Below, piece after piece: positions 1 to 5,876 of a DNA stretch of 8,982 bases. Under the pieces are notes generated by a model. The model saw nothing but the letters and a program-made list of their open reading frames with translations. It was not told the DNA's origin and ran no database searches. The first letter of the stretch is position 1. Every line of letters starts with the position of its first letter. Origin of the DNA: Dehalococcoidia bacterium (lineage in GTDB: Bacteria; Chloroflexota; Dehalococcoidia; UBA3495; JAAXIE01); contig JAAXIE010000348.1 in the NCBI GenBank assembly GCA_012270525.1, forward strand, positions 1 to 8,982. Reading direction: 5' to 3'. The translations under genes and the position numbers were made by a program.

Positions 1-650
1 ATGTACGGATAGCCGTGCTGCGCAGCCCAGATGATGGTCTCCGGACTGGTGATTCCCGGCACCCAGATGGGCGGATGGGGCTTCTGCAGAGGCAGCACCC
101 AGGGGTTCACCACCCGGTACTGGAAATGCTTGCCCTCCCAGCGGAAGGGGCCCGGAGTGGTCCAAGCCTTCACAATGAGGTCGTGCGCCTCGTAGAAGCG
201 CTCCCGGTTGTGGGTCGGGTTGATGTTCACCGCAACGCTCTCCGTCCCCACGCCCCTCACGAAACCGCACACCACCCGCCCGCCGGATATGGTGTCCATC
301 ATGGCCACCTCTTCCGCCACTCGCAGCGGGTTCTCGTGGATGGGCAGTATGTTCCCCAGCAGGACGATGCGCCCCTTGCTGGTGTTGCGGGCTAGAATGG
401 CACCTATGAGGTTGATCCCCGGCATCATGTTGAGCGGGTTGTTGTGGTGCTCGTTGATCACCACTCCGTCGAACCCCTCTTCCGCTGCATACTGGAACTC
501 ATCGAGGTACATCCCGTATAGCCTGGAAGCTGTCGCAGCATCGAACTCCTGGTTGGGCAGCATCAGGCTCGTATAACCCAACTGCCCCGCCAACTCCTGC
601 GAGTACGCCGAATAGGCCATCTCATTGAAGAACAGCACCTCTTTGACCAT
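1..650 (-). CDS. LLM-class (luciferase-like) flavin-dependent oxidoreductase, 3' end outside the window
   Basis: The first 216 codons of a bacterial luciferase-like monooxygenase are visible; the rest lies beyond the left edge. Enzymes of this family use reduced FMN or F420 to oxidise small organic substrates in the cytoplasm, and the substrate cannot be read from sequence. Visible family features are the EEGFDGVVINEHHNN segment (about residues 57-71, with Glu67-His68-His69), a barrel segment ISGGRVVCGFVRG in the middle, and later RFYEAHDLIVKAW and HPPIWVPG, which are typical of the TIM-barrel core. The start is the ATG at 648-650, preceded by a strong GGAGGG ribosome-binding site. The family usually has 330-400 residues, so roughly half is present. 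Its upstream neighbour is a long non-coding stretch. The family call is secure; the substrate and cofactor preference are unknown. Confidence 0.93.
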   Translation of the reverse strand, partial: MVKEVLFFNEMAYSAYSQELAGQLGYTSLMLPNQEFDAATASRLYGMYLDEFQYAAEEGFDGVVINEHHNNPLNMMPGINLIGAILARNTSKGRIVLLGNILPIHENPLRVAEEVAMMDTISGGRVVCGFVRGVGTESVAVNINPTHNRERFYEAHDLIVKAWTTPGPFRWEGKHFQYRVVNPWVLPLQKPHPPIWVPGITSPETIIWAAQHGYPY

Positions 651-1118
651 GTAACTCCCTCCTACCCAGACGACTCCCCCGCCCGCCACCCACCGGCCCC
701 GTAGACTCTACCCAAACCGCGTCCAGGCGTCTATATTGTCCAACTGCGTTGGGGGGCAAGGTACGGCGTGCCAAGGGGCTCGACGGTAACGACCTCCGCA
801 GGTAGAGCTCAGAGCCTCCAGAGGCACACCTCTTGAAGGTGGAGGTCTTTGGCGTCTTCGTGCAGGATGTTGCCCGCGACGTCCTGTATGCGGTGAGTGG
901 TGGCCACGTGTCTGCTATTGGGCAATGAATGCTTGACGATGCAGCTTGACGCATTGGCATAATGGTGGGAGGGCAGGGCCTTATGTGCTAGGATATGGTG
1001 AGGCGACCATCCCTGAGCTTCTCCCATATCGAGAATTCTTGGAACAGCCTTTCCAGCAAATCCAGCGAGATCTCTGTAGTAGGTTTTCTAGCCAACCGGT
1101 GTGTCCTGGAGCGAGCAG
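651..1118. other. 468-base stretch without a convincing gene
   Basis: This spacer lies between the divergently read monooxygenase and the small gene starting at 1119. It holds the possible minus-strand promoter at 730-759. Two short overlapping minus-strand frames also occur, 988-1173 and 809-1027. The second (72 codons) has a readable C-terminal part, including AGNILHEDAKDLHLQEVCLW, but I do not recognise it. It has no good ribosome-binding site, and the two frames would need a frameshift near 990-1030 to join. They could be remnants of a decayed gene or chance frames. I see no tRNA, transposase or terminal inverted repeat here. Confidence 0.4.
730..759 (-). promoter_or_regulatory. Possible sigma-70-type promoter for the luciferase-like monooxygenase gene
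   Basis: On the minus strand TTGCCC (754-759) and TATAGA (730-735) are 18 bases apart. They would give a leader of about 70 bases before the ATG at 650. The match is moderate and only the position supports it. Confidence 0.22.
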
Positions 1119-1499
1119 ATGATGCTAATGAATGAACTGGCTCAATTGTTGCAAGGATACGTTCTGTCTTCAAGCAGCCTTAAGGATTGTGTGGAGTGGC
1201 TGTCGGGCGTGGATTGGGATGCATCAGATTTGGACGAAGAAGAGGCAAGAACACTCGGCTTGTTCGAATTGCTGGCTACAGAAGTTTCGGAAGGACTCAG
1301 AGTGGAGAGAGAATTCTGGGACGAGGCTGCTAGGCTTGTAGCAGCAAGGACGGGTAACGTGTTCAGCAGGCAGACATTCCCTGAGATCTCGCTCGCTACT
1401 GGTACTGCTAGCACCTCTTCGCCTGCCTTAGTTGTCAGTGTGCCGGTCCGGGAGTCACGATTCTGGAATATATCACCTCTAATGGCACTTTCGTCATAA
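1119..1499 (+). CDS. Small acidic hypothetical protein
   Basis: This is a 126-residue protein of unknown function. I chose the ATG at 1119 because GGAG (1108-1111) sits seven bases upstream; a GTG six codons earlier (1101) is possible but has no such site. Residues about 1-75 look like a compact, acidic, largely helical domain: a leucine-rich first helix, then CVEWLSGVDWDASDLDEEE and LGLFELLATEVSEGLRVERE. This composition is typical of small bacterial proteins annotated only as hypothetical. The last ~45 residues are Ser/Thr-rich and less protein-like. The gene is convergent with the 1435-1875 gene and shares 65 bases with it. GC is visibly lower than in the downstream genes (28 of 60 bases in 1141-1200). 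Function is not recognised; it could also be shorter in reality if the tail is wrong. Confidence 0.6.
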   Translation: MMLMNELAQLLQGYVLSSSSLKDCVEWLSGVDWDASDLDEEEARTLGLFELLATEVSEGLRVEREFWDEAARLVAARTGNVFSRQTFPEISLATGTASTSSPALVVSVPVRESRFWNISPLMALSS

Positions 1500-1875
1500 G
1501 CAGATCGTCGAAGTGTATCAAGAACCAATATACCCCTGGCATTTCAAGGGGCATGTTCATCTGGGATAAGAGGTTCTGCCCGCGATTATTTCCCTCTAAA
1601 TGGACTGAAAGAGTTATTGGGGCTAGAGTTTCTCCAGAGGGGAGCTGAGGTGTAATCCTGACTGGGTGCGACCCCCGCACGTCCCCGGACTTCATGGCTA
1701 TTGCCAAAGTCAAATTAAGTTGGGTGGTAGGCATTTCCAACGGAGGTTCAGGGCCAGATGCGGTGGTCGTTATTCGGTCCACCAGCCGTATCAGTGATAA
1801 GACTCCAGACGCCTCTTGCAATACTTGTTCGCAGAAAGTGGCTGCTGCTATGTAAGGGCCGCGCTCGAATGGCAT
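1435..1875 (-). CDS. Conserved hypothetical protein resembling the DUF6941 family
   Basis: This 146-residue protein has no known function. The pattern recalls a family of short bacterial proteins annotated as DUF6941: an N-terminal PYIAAATFCEQVLQEASGVL, then LIRLVDRIT, a central LTLAIAMKSGDVRG, a PSGE turn, HLEGNNRGQNLL, and near the end PGVYWFLIHFDDLLMTKVPL. The alternation of hydrophobic and polar residues suggests a beta-rich cytoplasmic domain; there is no signal peptide or membrane segment. The length is complete for such a protein. The ATG at 1873-1875 follows an AAGGA site with suitable spacing. Its 3' end overlaps the convergent 1119-1499 gene by 65 bases, and its 5' end faces the GMC gene across 132 bases. 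The family name is from memory of the motif pattern and should be treated as tentative; that it is a real gene is more certain. Confidence 0.72.
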   Translation of the reverse strand: MPFERGPYIAAATFCEQVLQEASGVLSLIRLVDRITTTASGPEPPLEMPTTQLNLTLAIAMKSGDVRGSHPVRITPQLPSGETLAPITLSVHLEGNNRGQNLLSQMNMPLEMPGVYWFLIHFDDLLMTKVPLEVIYSRIVTPGPAH

Positions 1876-2007
1876 CTCGTCTTCCTTGTTGGAGTGTTAC
1901 AGGTCAGATGGTGCAGGGCCAATCCAAAGACAGTAAGCCAGCTAATCTAGCAGTCATGTCCGAGGAATTAGGCGTGGCGAGAATTAGTCGCTCGGAGGCA
2001 GCATACA

Positions 2008-3555
2008 ATGTCATATGACGTGATTATCGTGGGAGCTGGCTCCGCTGGCGGAGCACTGGCGACTAGGCTTTCCGAGGACCCCAGCCGTTCCGTCCTGCTC
2101 CTCGAAGCCGGTCCCGATTACCCGGACTTCGATCACCTGCCCGACGACCTGAAGTTCGGACGCAGTGCCCTTCGCTCCGCCTACGGCACCCACGACTGGG
2201 GCTACGAGGCCACTGCGACCCCCGAGCACGAAGGCCCCATCGCCATCCCACGGGGCCGGGTGACAGGCGGCTCAAGCGCTGTGAACGGGCAGGTGGTCTT
2301 CCGTGGAGTGCCCGAGGACTACGACCATTGGGCATCGATGGGCAACGACGAATGGGCCTACGCCAATACCCTGACCTATTTCCGCAAGATGGAGACTGAC
2401 CAGGACTTCCGGGGCGATTTCCACGGCTCCGATGGCCCCATCCCCGTGCGCCGTCACAAGCGTACGGAGATGCTGCCCAGTGTACGAGCCTTCTACGACG
2501 CCTGCCTAGCCGAGGGCTACGAGGAGTTTCCCGACCAGAATCACCCCGATTCCACCGGGATCGCACCCACCCCCTTGAACAACCGCGGCGGAGTTCGAGT
2601 CAGCACTGCGCTGGCCTACCTCGACCAAGCCCGGCACCGGCTGAACCTCACCATCCGGGCCAACGTACTGGCCCGGCGCATTATCTTCGAAGGGAAACGT
2701 GCCATCGGGATCGAGGTCGAAAGCAACGGTGAGGCCTTCAGCGTCTACGGCGACCAGATTGTCATAAGCGGAGGTGCCATCAACTCGCCCCAACTCCTTA
2801 TGCTGTCCGGCGTGGGGCCGTCCCACCAACTCCGTGACGCTGGCGTTCCGTTGCTGCACGAGTTGCCTGGTGTGGGCCAGAACCTGCGAGACCATCCCGT
2901 GGTGTACCTCGTTTACAAGCAACTGGGGGAGCGCCCCGTGGACTTCGAGGCCTCCATTCAGACGGTCTTGCGCACCACCGTGGAGGGTTCCGATACCCGA
3001 AACGACATCCAGATATTCCCCATACAGATGGAGCCGGAGAATCTGGCCTCCCGGTTCCCCATCGCCACCGGCCTGAACTGCTTTTCCATCATCATCGCCC
3101 TGCAGAACGCCTCCACTGCGGGCGAATTGACGCTGGCCTCCTCCGACCCCAACTCTCCGCCCCGCTTGGACTATCGCTACCTCACCGACCCATGGGACAG
3201 GGAGCGAATGCGACGGGCCGTGCGCCAAGCCCTGCGCATATGCGAACAGCCAGCCATGCGCGCAATCCTCGGCGACAGACTTGTACCCGCAGAGGCAGAC
3301 CTCGCGTCTGACGAGGCTTTGGAGTCCTGGATTCTGCGCACGGTAAACACGGAGCACCACTCTTCGGGCACCTGCAAGATGGGCCCCGCCTCGGATCTTA
3401 TGGCAGTGGTGGACCAGTATTGCCACGTCCATGGCTTGGAGAACCTGCGGGTCGTCGATGCGTCGGTCATGCCCAACGTCGTCCGGGTCAACACCAACGC
3501 CACCACCATCATGATCGGGGAACGCGTGGCCGACTGGATGAAAGAGGGCAGGTAG
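2008..3555 (+). CDS. GMC-family FAD-dependent oxidoreductase (choline/alcohol dehydrogenase-like)
   Basis: This 515-residue flavoenzyme oxidises an alcohol or similar group and passes electrons to FAD. The Rossmann motif GAGSAG is at residues 9-14, followed by the ribose-binding Glu33 in LLLEAG. GMC signature 1 is at about 81-100 (PRGRVTGGSSAVNGQVVFRG) and signature 2 at 255-271 (GGAINSPQLLMLSGVGP). The C-terminal catalytic pair is present: His451 in HSSGTCKMG and Asn497 in VNTNATT, matching the His/Asn arrangement of choline oxidase-type members. Length is normal and there is no signal peptide, so it is probably cytoplasmic. The ATG at 2008 follows GGAGG (1994-1998). It is a single gene, divergent from the 1435-1875 gene and convergent with Uma2, so no operon partner hints at the substrate. 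Annotation as choline dehydrogenase would be over-specific; many family members act on other alcohols. Confidence 0.96.
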   Translation: MSYDVIIVGAGSAGGALATRLSEDPSRSVLLLEAGPDYPDFDHLPDDLKFGRSALRSAYGTHDWGYEATATPEHEGPIAIPRGRVTGGSSAVNGQVVFRGVPEDYDHWASMGNDEWAYANTLTYFRKMETDQDFRGDFHGSDGPIPVRRHKRTEMLPSVRAFYDACLAEGYEEFPDQNHPDSTGIAPTPLNNRGGVRVSTALAYLDQARHRLNLTIRANVLARRIIFEGKRAIGIEVESNGEAFSVYGDQIVISGGAINSPQLLMLSGVGPSHQLRDAGVPLLHELPGVGQNLRDHPVVYLVYKQLGERPVDFEASIQTVLRTTVEGSDTRNDIQIFPIQMEPENLASRFPIATGLNCFSIIIALQNASTAGELTLASSDPNSPPRLDYRYLTDPWDRERMRRAVRQALRICEQPAMRAILGDRLVPAEADLASDEALESWILRTVNTEHHSSGTCKMGPASDLMAVVDQYCHVHGLENLRVVDASVMPNVVRVNTNATTIMIGERVADWMKEGR

Positions 3556-3599
3556 GCCGTCCAGCAAGGACGCTGGAAACCTCCGGGGTCTCTGACCAG

Positions 3600-4298
3600 C
3601 TAGTCCCCGCGCAACCTGCGCAACTCGGCCTCTAGCTCTTGGACCCGCTCCTCTGCCTCTTGGACCCGCCCCAGTGCCTTTTCCTTGGCAGCATGCTCCT
3701 CCGTATGGCTCAGTAGCCATTGCCCAGCGATGCCGTCGAAGAACCGTAGACGGCCGGCGTCCCAGCACAGGTCCAGGTTGAGGGTGGGGCTGTGTCCCCA
3801 GACCATTCCGTCGGCCTCGCGGTGGAGGTGCAGTGGCTGGTACTCCCCTCCCGACAGGGCCTCTCCTGCGAGGGGCTCGCCGTAGAAATCCCCACCCGTC
3901 TTGTCGTAGCGCCAGTATTCTCCTATGCCCAACTCGGCGTACAACTGGCGCTTTGCCATCAAGTCGGTGGTGGCCGTGCTCGGGGCGCCTATCTCCAGCA
4001 CGAAATCGGGTGGCTTGCCAACCTCCCATACCCTGTAGGTATTGAACCGTTCGATCGAGGAACGGTCGATGTCAAAAACCACGTAGCAGTCGGGCGACAC
4101 CCATCGCCGTGGGTCTCCCTCTTGGTAATAGATGAAAGTATTGCCGTTTACATGGCAACCCGGCACCTTCTCGAAGTGGGTCTCCAGAATGGCCACAATC
4201 TCGCGGAATAGTGGACTTTGGAACTCTCCATCGGGCAAGGGCATACCGTCCGTTTCGGGGTAGACAATTTCGGTGTGCTCTCTACCCTTGGTGGTCAT
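3600..4298 (-). CDS. Uma2 family (DUF820) endonuclease-like protein
   Basis: This 232-residue protein has the PD-(D/E)XK nuclease-like fold of the Uma2 family, which is widespread and often in many copies in cyanobacteria and Chloroflexota; its biological role is unknown. The likely active-site residues are visible: Asp70 in WVSPDCYVVFD, Glu102 in DFVLEIGAPST, and Lys116 in TTDLMAKRQLYAELGIGEYW. The last ~30 residues (AAKEKALGRVQEAEERVQEL onward) form a charged coiled coil, common at the C-terminus of these proteins. I start at the ATG at 4296-4298, which has GGAGG (4303-4307) four bases upstream; an in-frame GTG six codons earlier would overlap that site. It lies downstream of the two tRNA genes on the same strand but has its own promoter-like sequence. 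Its stop faces the GMC gene stop across 44 bases. Confidence 0.95.
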   Translation of the reverse strand: MTTKGREHTEIVYPETDGMPLPDGEFQSPLFREIVAILETHFEKVPGCHVNGNTFIYYQEGDPRRWVSPDCYVVFDIDRSSIERFNTYRVWEVGKPPDFVLEIGAPSTATTDLMAKRQLYAELGIGEYWRYDKTGGDFYGEPLAGEALSGGEYQPLHLHREADGMVWGHSPTLNLDLCWDAGRLRFFDGIAGQWLLSHTEEHAAKEKALGRVQEAEERVQELEAELRRLRGD

Positions 4299-4313
4299 CT
4301 CGCCTCCTTCCGC

Positions 4314-4350
4314 CACAGGATTCTATCACAGGCCCCCCGCGGTCCCTGTG
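4314..4350. repeat. Three copies of CACAGG/CCTGTG around the Uma2 start region
   Basis: CACAGG occurs at 4314-4319 and again at 4327-4332, 13 bases apart start to start, on either side of the TAGAAT box. An inverted copy, CCTGTG, lies at 4345-4350. The last two form a 6-bp stem around a 12-base GC-rich loop. It could be a regulator-binding site, or the inverted pair could be the hairpin of a terminator after tRNA-Arg, although no T-run follows on the minus strand. Confidence 0.35.
4320..4328 (-). promoter_or_regulatory. Possible extended -10 promoter of the Uma2 gene
   Basis: On the minus strand TGA followed by TAGAAT forms an extended -10 element about 22 bases before the Uma2 ATG. I see no convincing -35 at normal spacing. 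It would give a very short leader containing just the ribosome-binding site. It is embedded in the repeat described at 4314-4350. Confidence 0.3.
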
Positions 4351-4423
4351 GAAACCTTGGAGAGACGCCCTCCGCGCGCGGCCTCAACGAAGGACGCGTA
4401 GCATGCCATTGGGAAGTGTTCAG

Positions 4424-4499
4424 TGGCGCGCTCGGCAGGATTCGAACCCGCGACCCCCTGGTCCGAAGCCAGGTGCTCTATCCACTGAGCTACGAGCGC
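4424..4499 (-). tRNA. tRNA-Arg (anticodon TCG)
   Basis: A full cloverleaf folds on the minus strand. The 7-bp acceptor is GCGCTCG/CGAGCGC, the D stem GCTC/GAGC, the anticodon stem CCTGG/CCAGG with loop CTTCGGA, and the T arm GCGGG-TTCGAAT-CCTGC. The anticodon TCG is at 4464-4466, which reads arginine CGA and, by wobble, other CGN codons. The 3' CCA is encoded (4424-4426), after discriminator G. It lies 46 bases downstream of tRNA-His on the same strand and the two are probably co-transcribed. Confidence 0.97.
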
Positions 4500-4545
4500 G
4501 AGAATGGGTGCTCGCTGTTCGAGGGAAGTGACTTGAAACGTGGTT

Positions 4546-4622
4546 TGGGGTGAGCGATGGGATTCGAACCCATGATCTCCTGAGCCACAGTCAGGCGCAT
4601 TAACCCCTTTGCTACGCTCACC
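4546..4622 (-). tRNA. tRNA-His (anticodon GTG)
   Basis: The acceptor stem GTGAGCG/CGCTCAC is preceded by the extra G at position -1 (base 4622) opposite C73, the identity mark of histidine tRNA. The anticodon stem is CCTGA/TCAGG with loop CTGTGGC, giving anticodon GTG (4586-4588). The T arm is ATGGG-TTCGAAT-CCCAT. The D stem is short (GCA/TGC) with a loop containing GGGG. The 3' CCA is encoded (4546-4548). It is the first gene of the two-tRNA unit. Confidence 0.97.
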
Positions 4623-4641
4623 ACGGGTGCACTGAAACACA

Positions 4642-4671
4642 AGTGTACGGCCAGCAGGTCAACTACGTCAA
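4642..4671 (-). promoter_or_regulatory. Likely promoter of the tRNA-His/tRNA-Arg unit
   Basis: On the minus strand TTGACG (4666-4671) and TACACT (4642-4647) are 18 bases apart. Transcription would begin about 10-13 bases before the mature tRNA-His 5' end, the short leader expected for a tRNA gene. Confidence 0.45.
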
Positions 4672-4689
4672 CGTGGACTCTGGTCACTT

Positions 4690-4723
4690 GGCAACCCAGA
4701 AACTCTGACACGGCCTGGGTGCC
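4690..4723. repeat. Imperfect inverted repeat in the divergent tRNA / pterin dehydratase spacer
   Basis: GGCAACCCAG (4690-4699) pairs with CTGGGTGCC (4715-4723) except for one bulged A; the loop is 15 bases. It lies between the divergent tRNA promoter and the possible promoter of the 4837 gene. It could be an operator or a chance hairpin. Confidence 0.3.
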
Positions 4724-4766
4724 ATTCCTCAACTACCATGACCTGGGGGTTTGTCCTCCCTGTTGA

Positions 4767-4797
4767 TTGACGCTGAGGTGCCGTCGGTGCGTGATAA
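4767..4797 (+). promoter_or_regulatory. Possible promoter of the pterin-4a-carbinolamine dehydratase gene
   Basis: TTGACG (4767-4772) and TGATAA (4792-4797) are 19 bases apart, about 40 bases before the ATG. The spacing is slightly long and the -10 match is partial. Confidence 0.3.
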
Positions 4798-4836
4798 ACT
4801 GGAAAGGAGCCGTTCAGCCAACCGTGGAGGGTAGCC

Positions 4837-5184
4837 ATGACCGAACTCGTCAACGAAAAGTGCGAGGCCTGCCGGGCCGATTCGCCCAAGGTTACTGATG
4901 AGGAAGTCGCCCAATTCCAGCCCGTCGTCTCCGAATGGGCCATCATCGAGGAGAACGACATTCCCAAGCTGCAACGGGTGTTCCGCCACCCCAACTTCGC
5001 ATCCGGTCTCGCCTTCACTGGTGCTGTAGGAGCCCTCGCCGAAGAGCAGGGGCATCACCCGCGCATCGTCACCGAGTGGGGTCGGGTGACGGTCACTTGG
5101 TGGACCCACAAGATACGGAACCTGCACCGCAACGACTTCGTGATGGCTGCCAAGACCGACCAACTGTACCAACCCGAAGCTTGA
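4837..5184 (+). CDS. Pterin-4a-carbinolamine dehydratase (PCD/DCoH family)
   Basis: This 115-residue cytoplasmic enzyme dehydrates 4a-hydroxytetrahydropterin to quinonoid dihydropterin, regenerating the pterin cofactor used by aromatic amino acid hydroxylases. In bacteria lacking those hydroxylases, family members have been linked to other pterin or molybdopterin roles. The family motif is fully present: Glu69, His73-His74-Pro75 (EEQGHHP), Trp81, His91 (WWTHK) and Asp100. The N-terminal 15 residues carry two cysteines in a CEAC arrangement, a common extension in this family. Length is normal. The ATG at 4837 follows GGAGG (4826-4830) at a spacing of six. It is a single gene, divergent from the tRNAs and convergent with the cupin gene; no phenylalanine hydroxylase is nearby, so its pathway here is open. 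Confidence 0.95.
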   Translation: MTELVNEKCEACRADSPKVTDEEVAQFQPVVSEWAIIEENDIPKLQRVFRHPNFASGLAFTGAVGALAEEQGHHPRIVTEWGRVTVTWWTHKIRNLHRNDFVMAAKTDQLYQPEA

Positions 5185-5269
5185 CGTATCCCCGGTCGTT
5201 GAAGTGCCCATCGATACGGTCTCCATCCGGTACAGCCTATGAGTCGCTGGCCCCGTGCATCGGAGGCCG

Positions 5270-5605
5270 TTATTGGGCTGGATTTATCTGCATGGTGACG
5301 GTGTAGCCATCTTCGTAGGTGGTGGTGTGACCCTTCCCCGTGGTGTCCTCGATGAGCCGGACATCGCCGGGCACAAAAGTGTGGGACGTGCCGTCACTCA
5401 GACCAATGGTGGTCCTTCCAACCAGGCCCACTTGCCACCGGCGGAACGGAGCAGGATGCCAGTCCAGATATCGGCCCGGTTCCAAGTCCTGAACGCTGAA
5501 GCTCATGGTGCCTCCGGACTCCTTGACGGCGGCGAACTCGCTGGCCGGTATCTCCTCGATGTGGCTCTCGCCGTCGTCCCCCGTGTACAACCGATACACT
5601 CCCAT
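5270..5605 (-). CDS. Small cupin-like protein
   Basis: This is a 111-residue single-domain protein. The body reads as a small cupin barrel: YLDWHPAPFRRWQVGLVG (about residues 46-63), then a beta strand pair with SDGTSHTFVPGDVRLIED (70-87) and TTGKGHTT (88-95). The PGD turn and the later Glu86 and His93 resemble the second cupin motif; His50 may be a further metal ligand, but the classical first motif is degenerate. Substrate and metal are unknown. Residues 1-12 (MGVYRLYTGDDG) are characteristic of a group of small cupins seen in environmental bacteria. I start at the ATG at 5603-5605 because AAGGAGG lies seven bases upstream; an in-frame start at 5716 would add 37 residues that do not look like part of the domain. 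Its stop is 85 bases from the convergent dehydratase gene. Confidence 0.8.
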   Translation of the reverse strand: MGVYRLYTGDDGESHIEEIPASEFAAVKESGGTMSFSVQDLEPGRYLDWHPAPFRRWQVGLVGRTTIGLSDGTSHTFVPGDVRLIEDTTGKGHTTTYEDGYTVTMQINPAQ

Positions 5606-5723
5606 GCTCAGGCCTCCTTGGTGCCTCGATCCGAATTCGACATCGATGCTAACAAAAACAGCCCCCACGCGGAAGCAGGCCCCCGGAAGCTTTCCCACAG
5701 GCCTCATGTCTGACACCTGCCCC

Positions 5724-5752
5724 TTGCTAGAGGCTGGTGGTGCGCCTACTAT
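5724..5752 (+). promoter_or_regulatory. Possible promoter of the ABC exporter block
   Basis: TTGCTA (5724-5729) and TACTAT (5747-5752) are exactly 17 bases apart, each matching four of six consensus bases. It predicts a leader of roughly 115 bases before the GTG at 5877. Confidence 0.33.
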
Positions 5753-5841
5753 GAAATCGTGGTAGATGGAGACTTCGGCCCTTTGCGCCCGACGGATTCC
5801 AGTAGACCTCCCAGCGTTCCGGCTCCGCCACCTCGCGGCTT

Positions 5842-5870
5842 GATGAAAAAAAACAAGACAAGAAAAAGGA
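5842..5870 (+). other. A-rich leader tract with an A8 run before the ABC ATPase start
   Basis: In an otherwise GC-rich region this stretch is almost only purines, with eight consecutive A at 5846-5853, and it ends in the AAGGA ribosome-binding site (5866-5870). An unstructured A-rich leader can help ribosome loading; a homopolymer can also vary in length. Neither effect can be shown from one sequence. Confidence 0.4.
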
Positions 5871-5876
5871 TGTCCG

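Noticed and set aside
1142..1528. A 128-codon minus-strand frame opposite the small acidic gene
   Set aside because: Its product is low-complexity Ser/Thr/Ala and lacks a ribosome-binding site, while the plus-strand frame has both a start signal and protein-like composition.
3560..3577. Hairpin TCCAGC/GCTGGA just after the GMC stop as a terminator
   Set aside because: The stem is only six base pairs, with no T-run on either side, so it is not a convincing intrinsic terminator.
2506..4029. A 507-codon open frame on the minus strand across the GMC gene and part of Uma2
   Set aside because: It is antisense to the GMC gene with its complete catalytic motifs and overlaps Uma2 in another frame. 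Its product is Arg/Gly/Pro-rich, as expected of a shadow frame in GC-rich DNA.
4424..4446. tRNA-Arg 3' end as a phage or island attachment site
   Set aside because: I found no second copy of this sequence in the window, and no integrase gene.
4326..4640. A 104-codon minus-strand frame over the two tRNA genes
   Set aside because: It translates tRNA sequence; the segment LVAQWIEHLASDQGVAGSNP is the well-known false protein produced by reading through a tRNA gene.
5185..5218. CGTATC/GATACG pair between the convergent dehydratase and cupin genes as a terminator
   Set aside because: The loop is 22 bases, the stem six, and no T-run follows.
5626..5646. TCGAT/ATCGA arms around GAATTC upstream of the cupin gene as an operator
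   Set aside because: The arms are five bases and placed asymmetrically about the centre, so chance is a sufficient explanation.
5606..5716. N-terminal extension of the cupin-like protein to an in-frame start at 5716
   Set aside because: The added 37 residues do not look like the domain, and the ATG at 5605 has an excellent ribosome-binding site.
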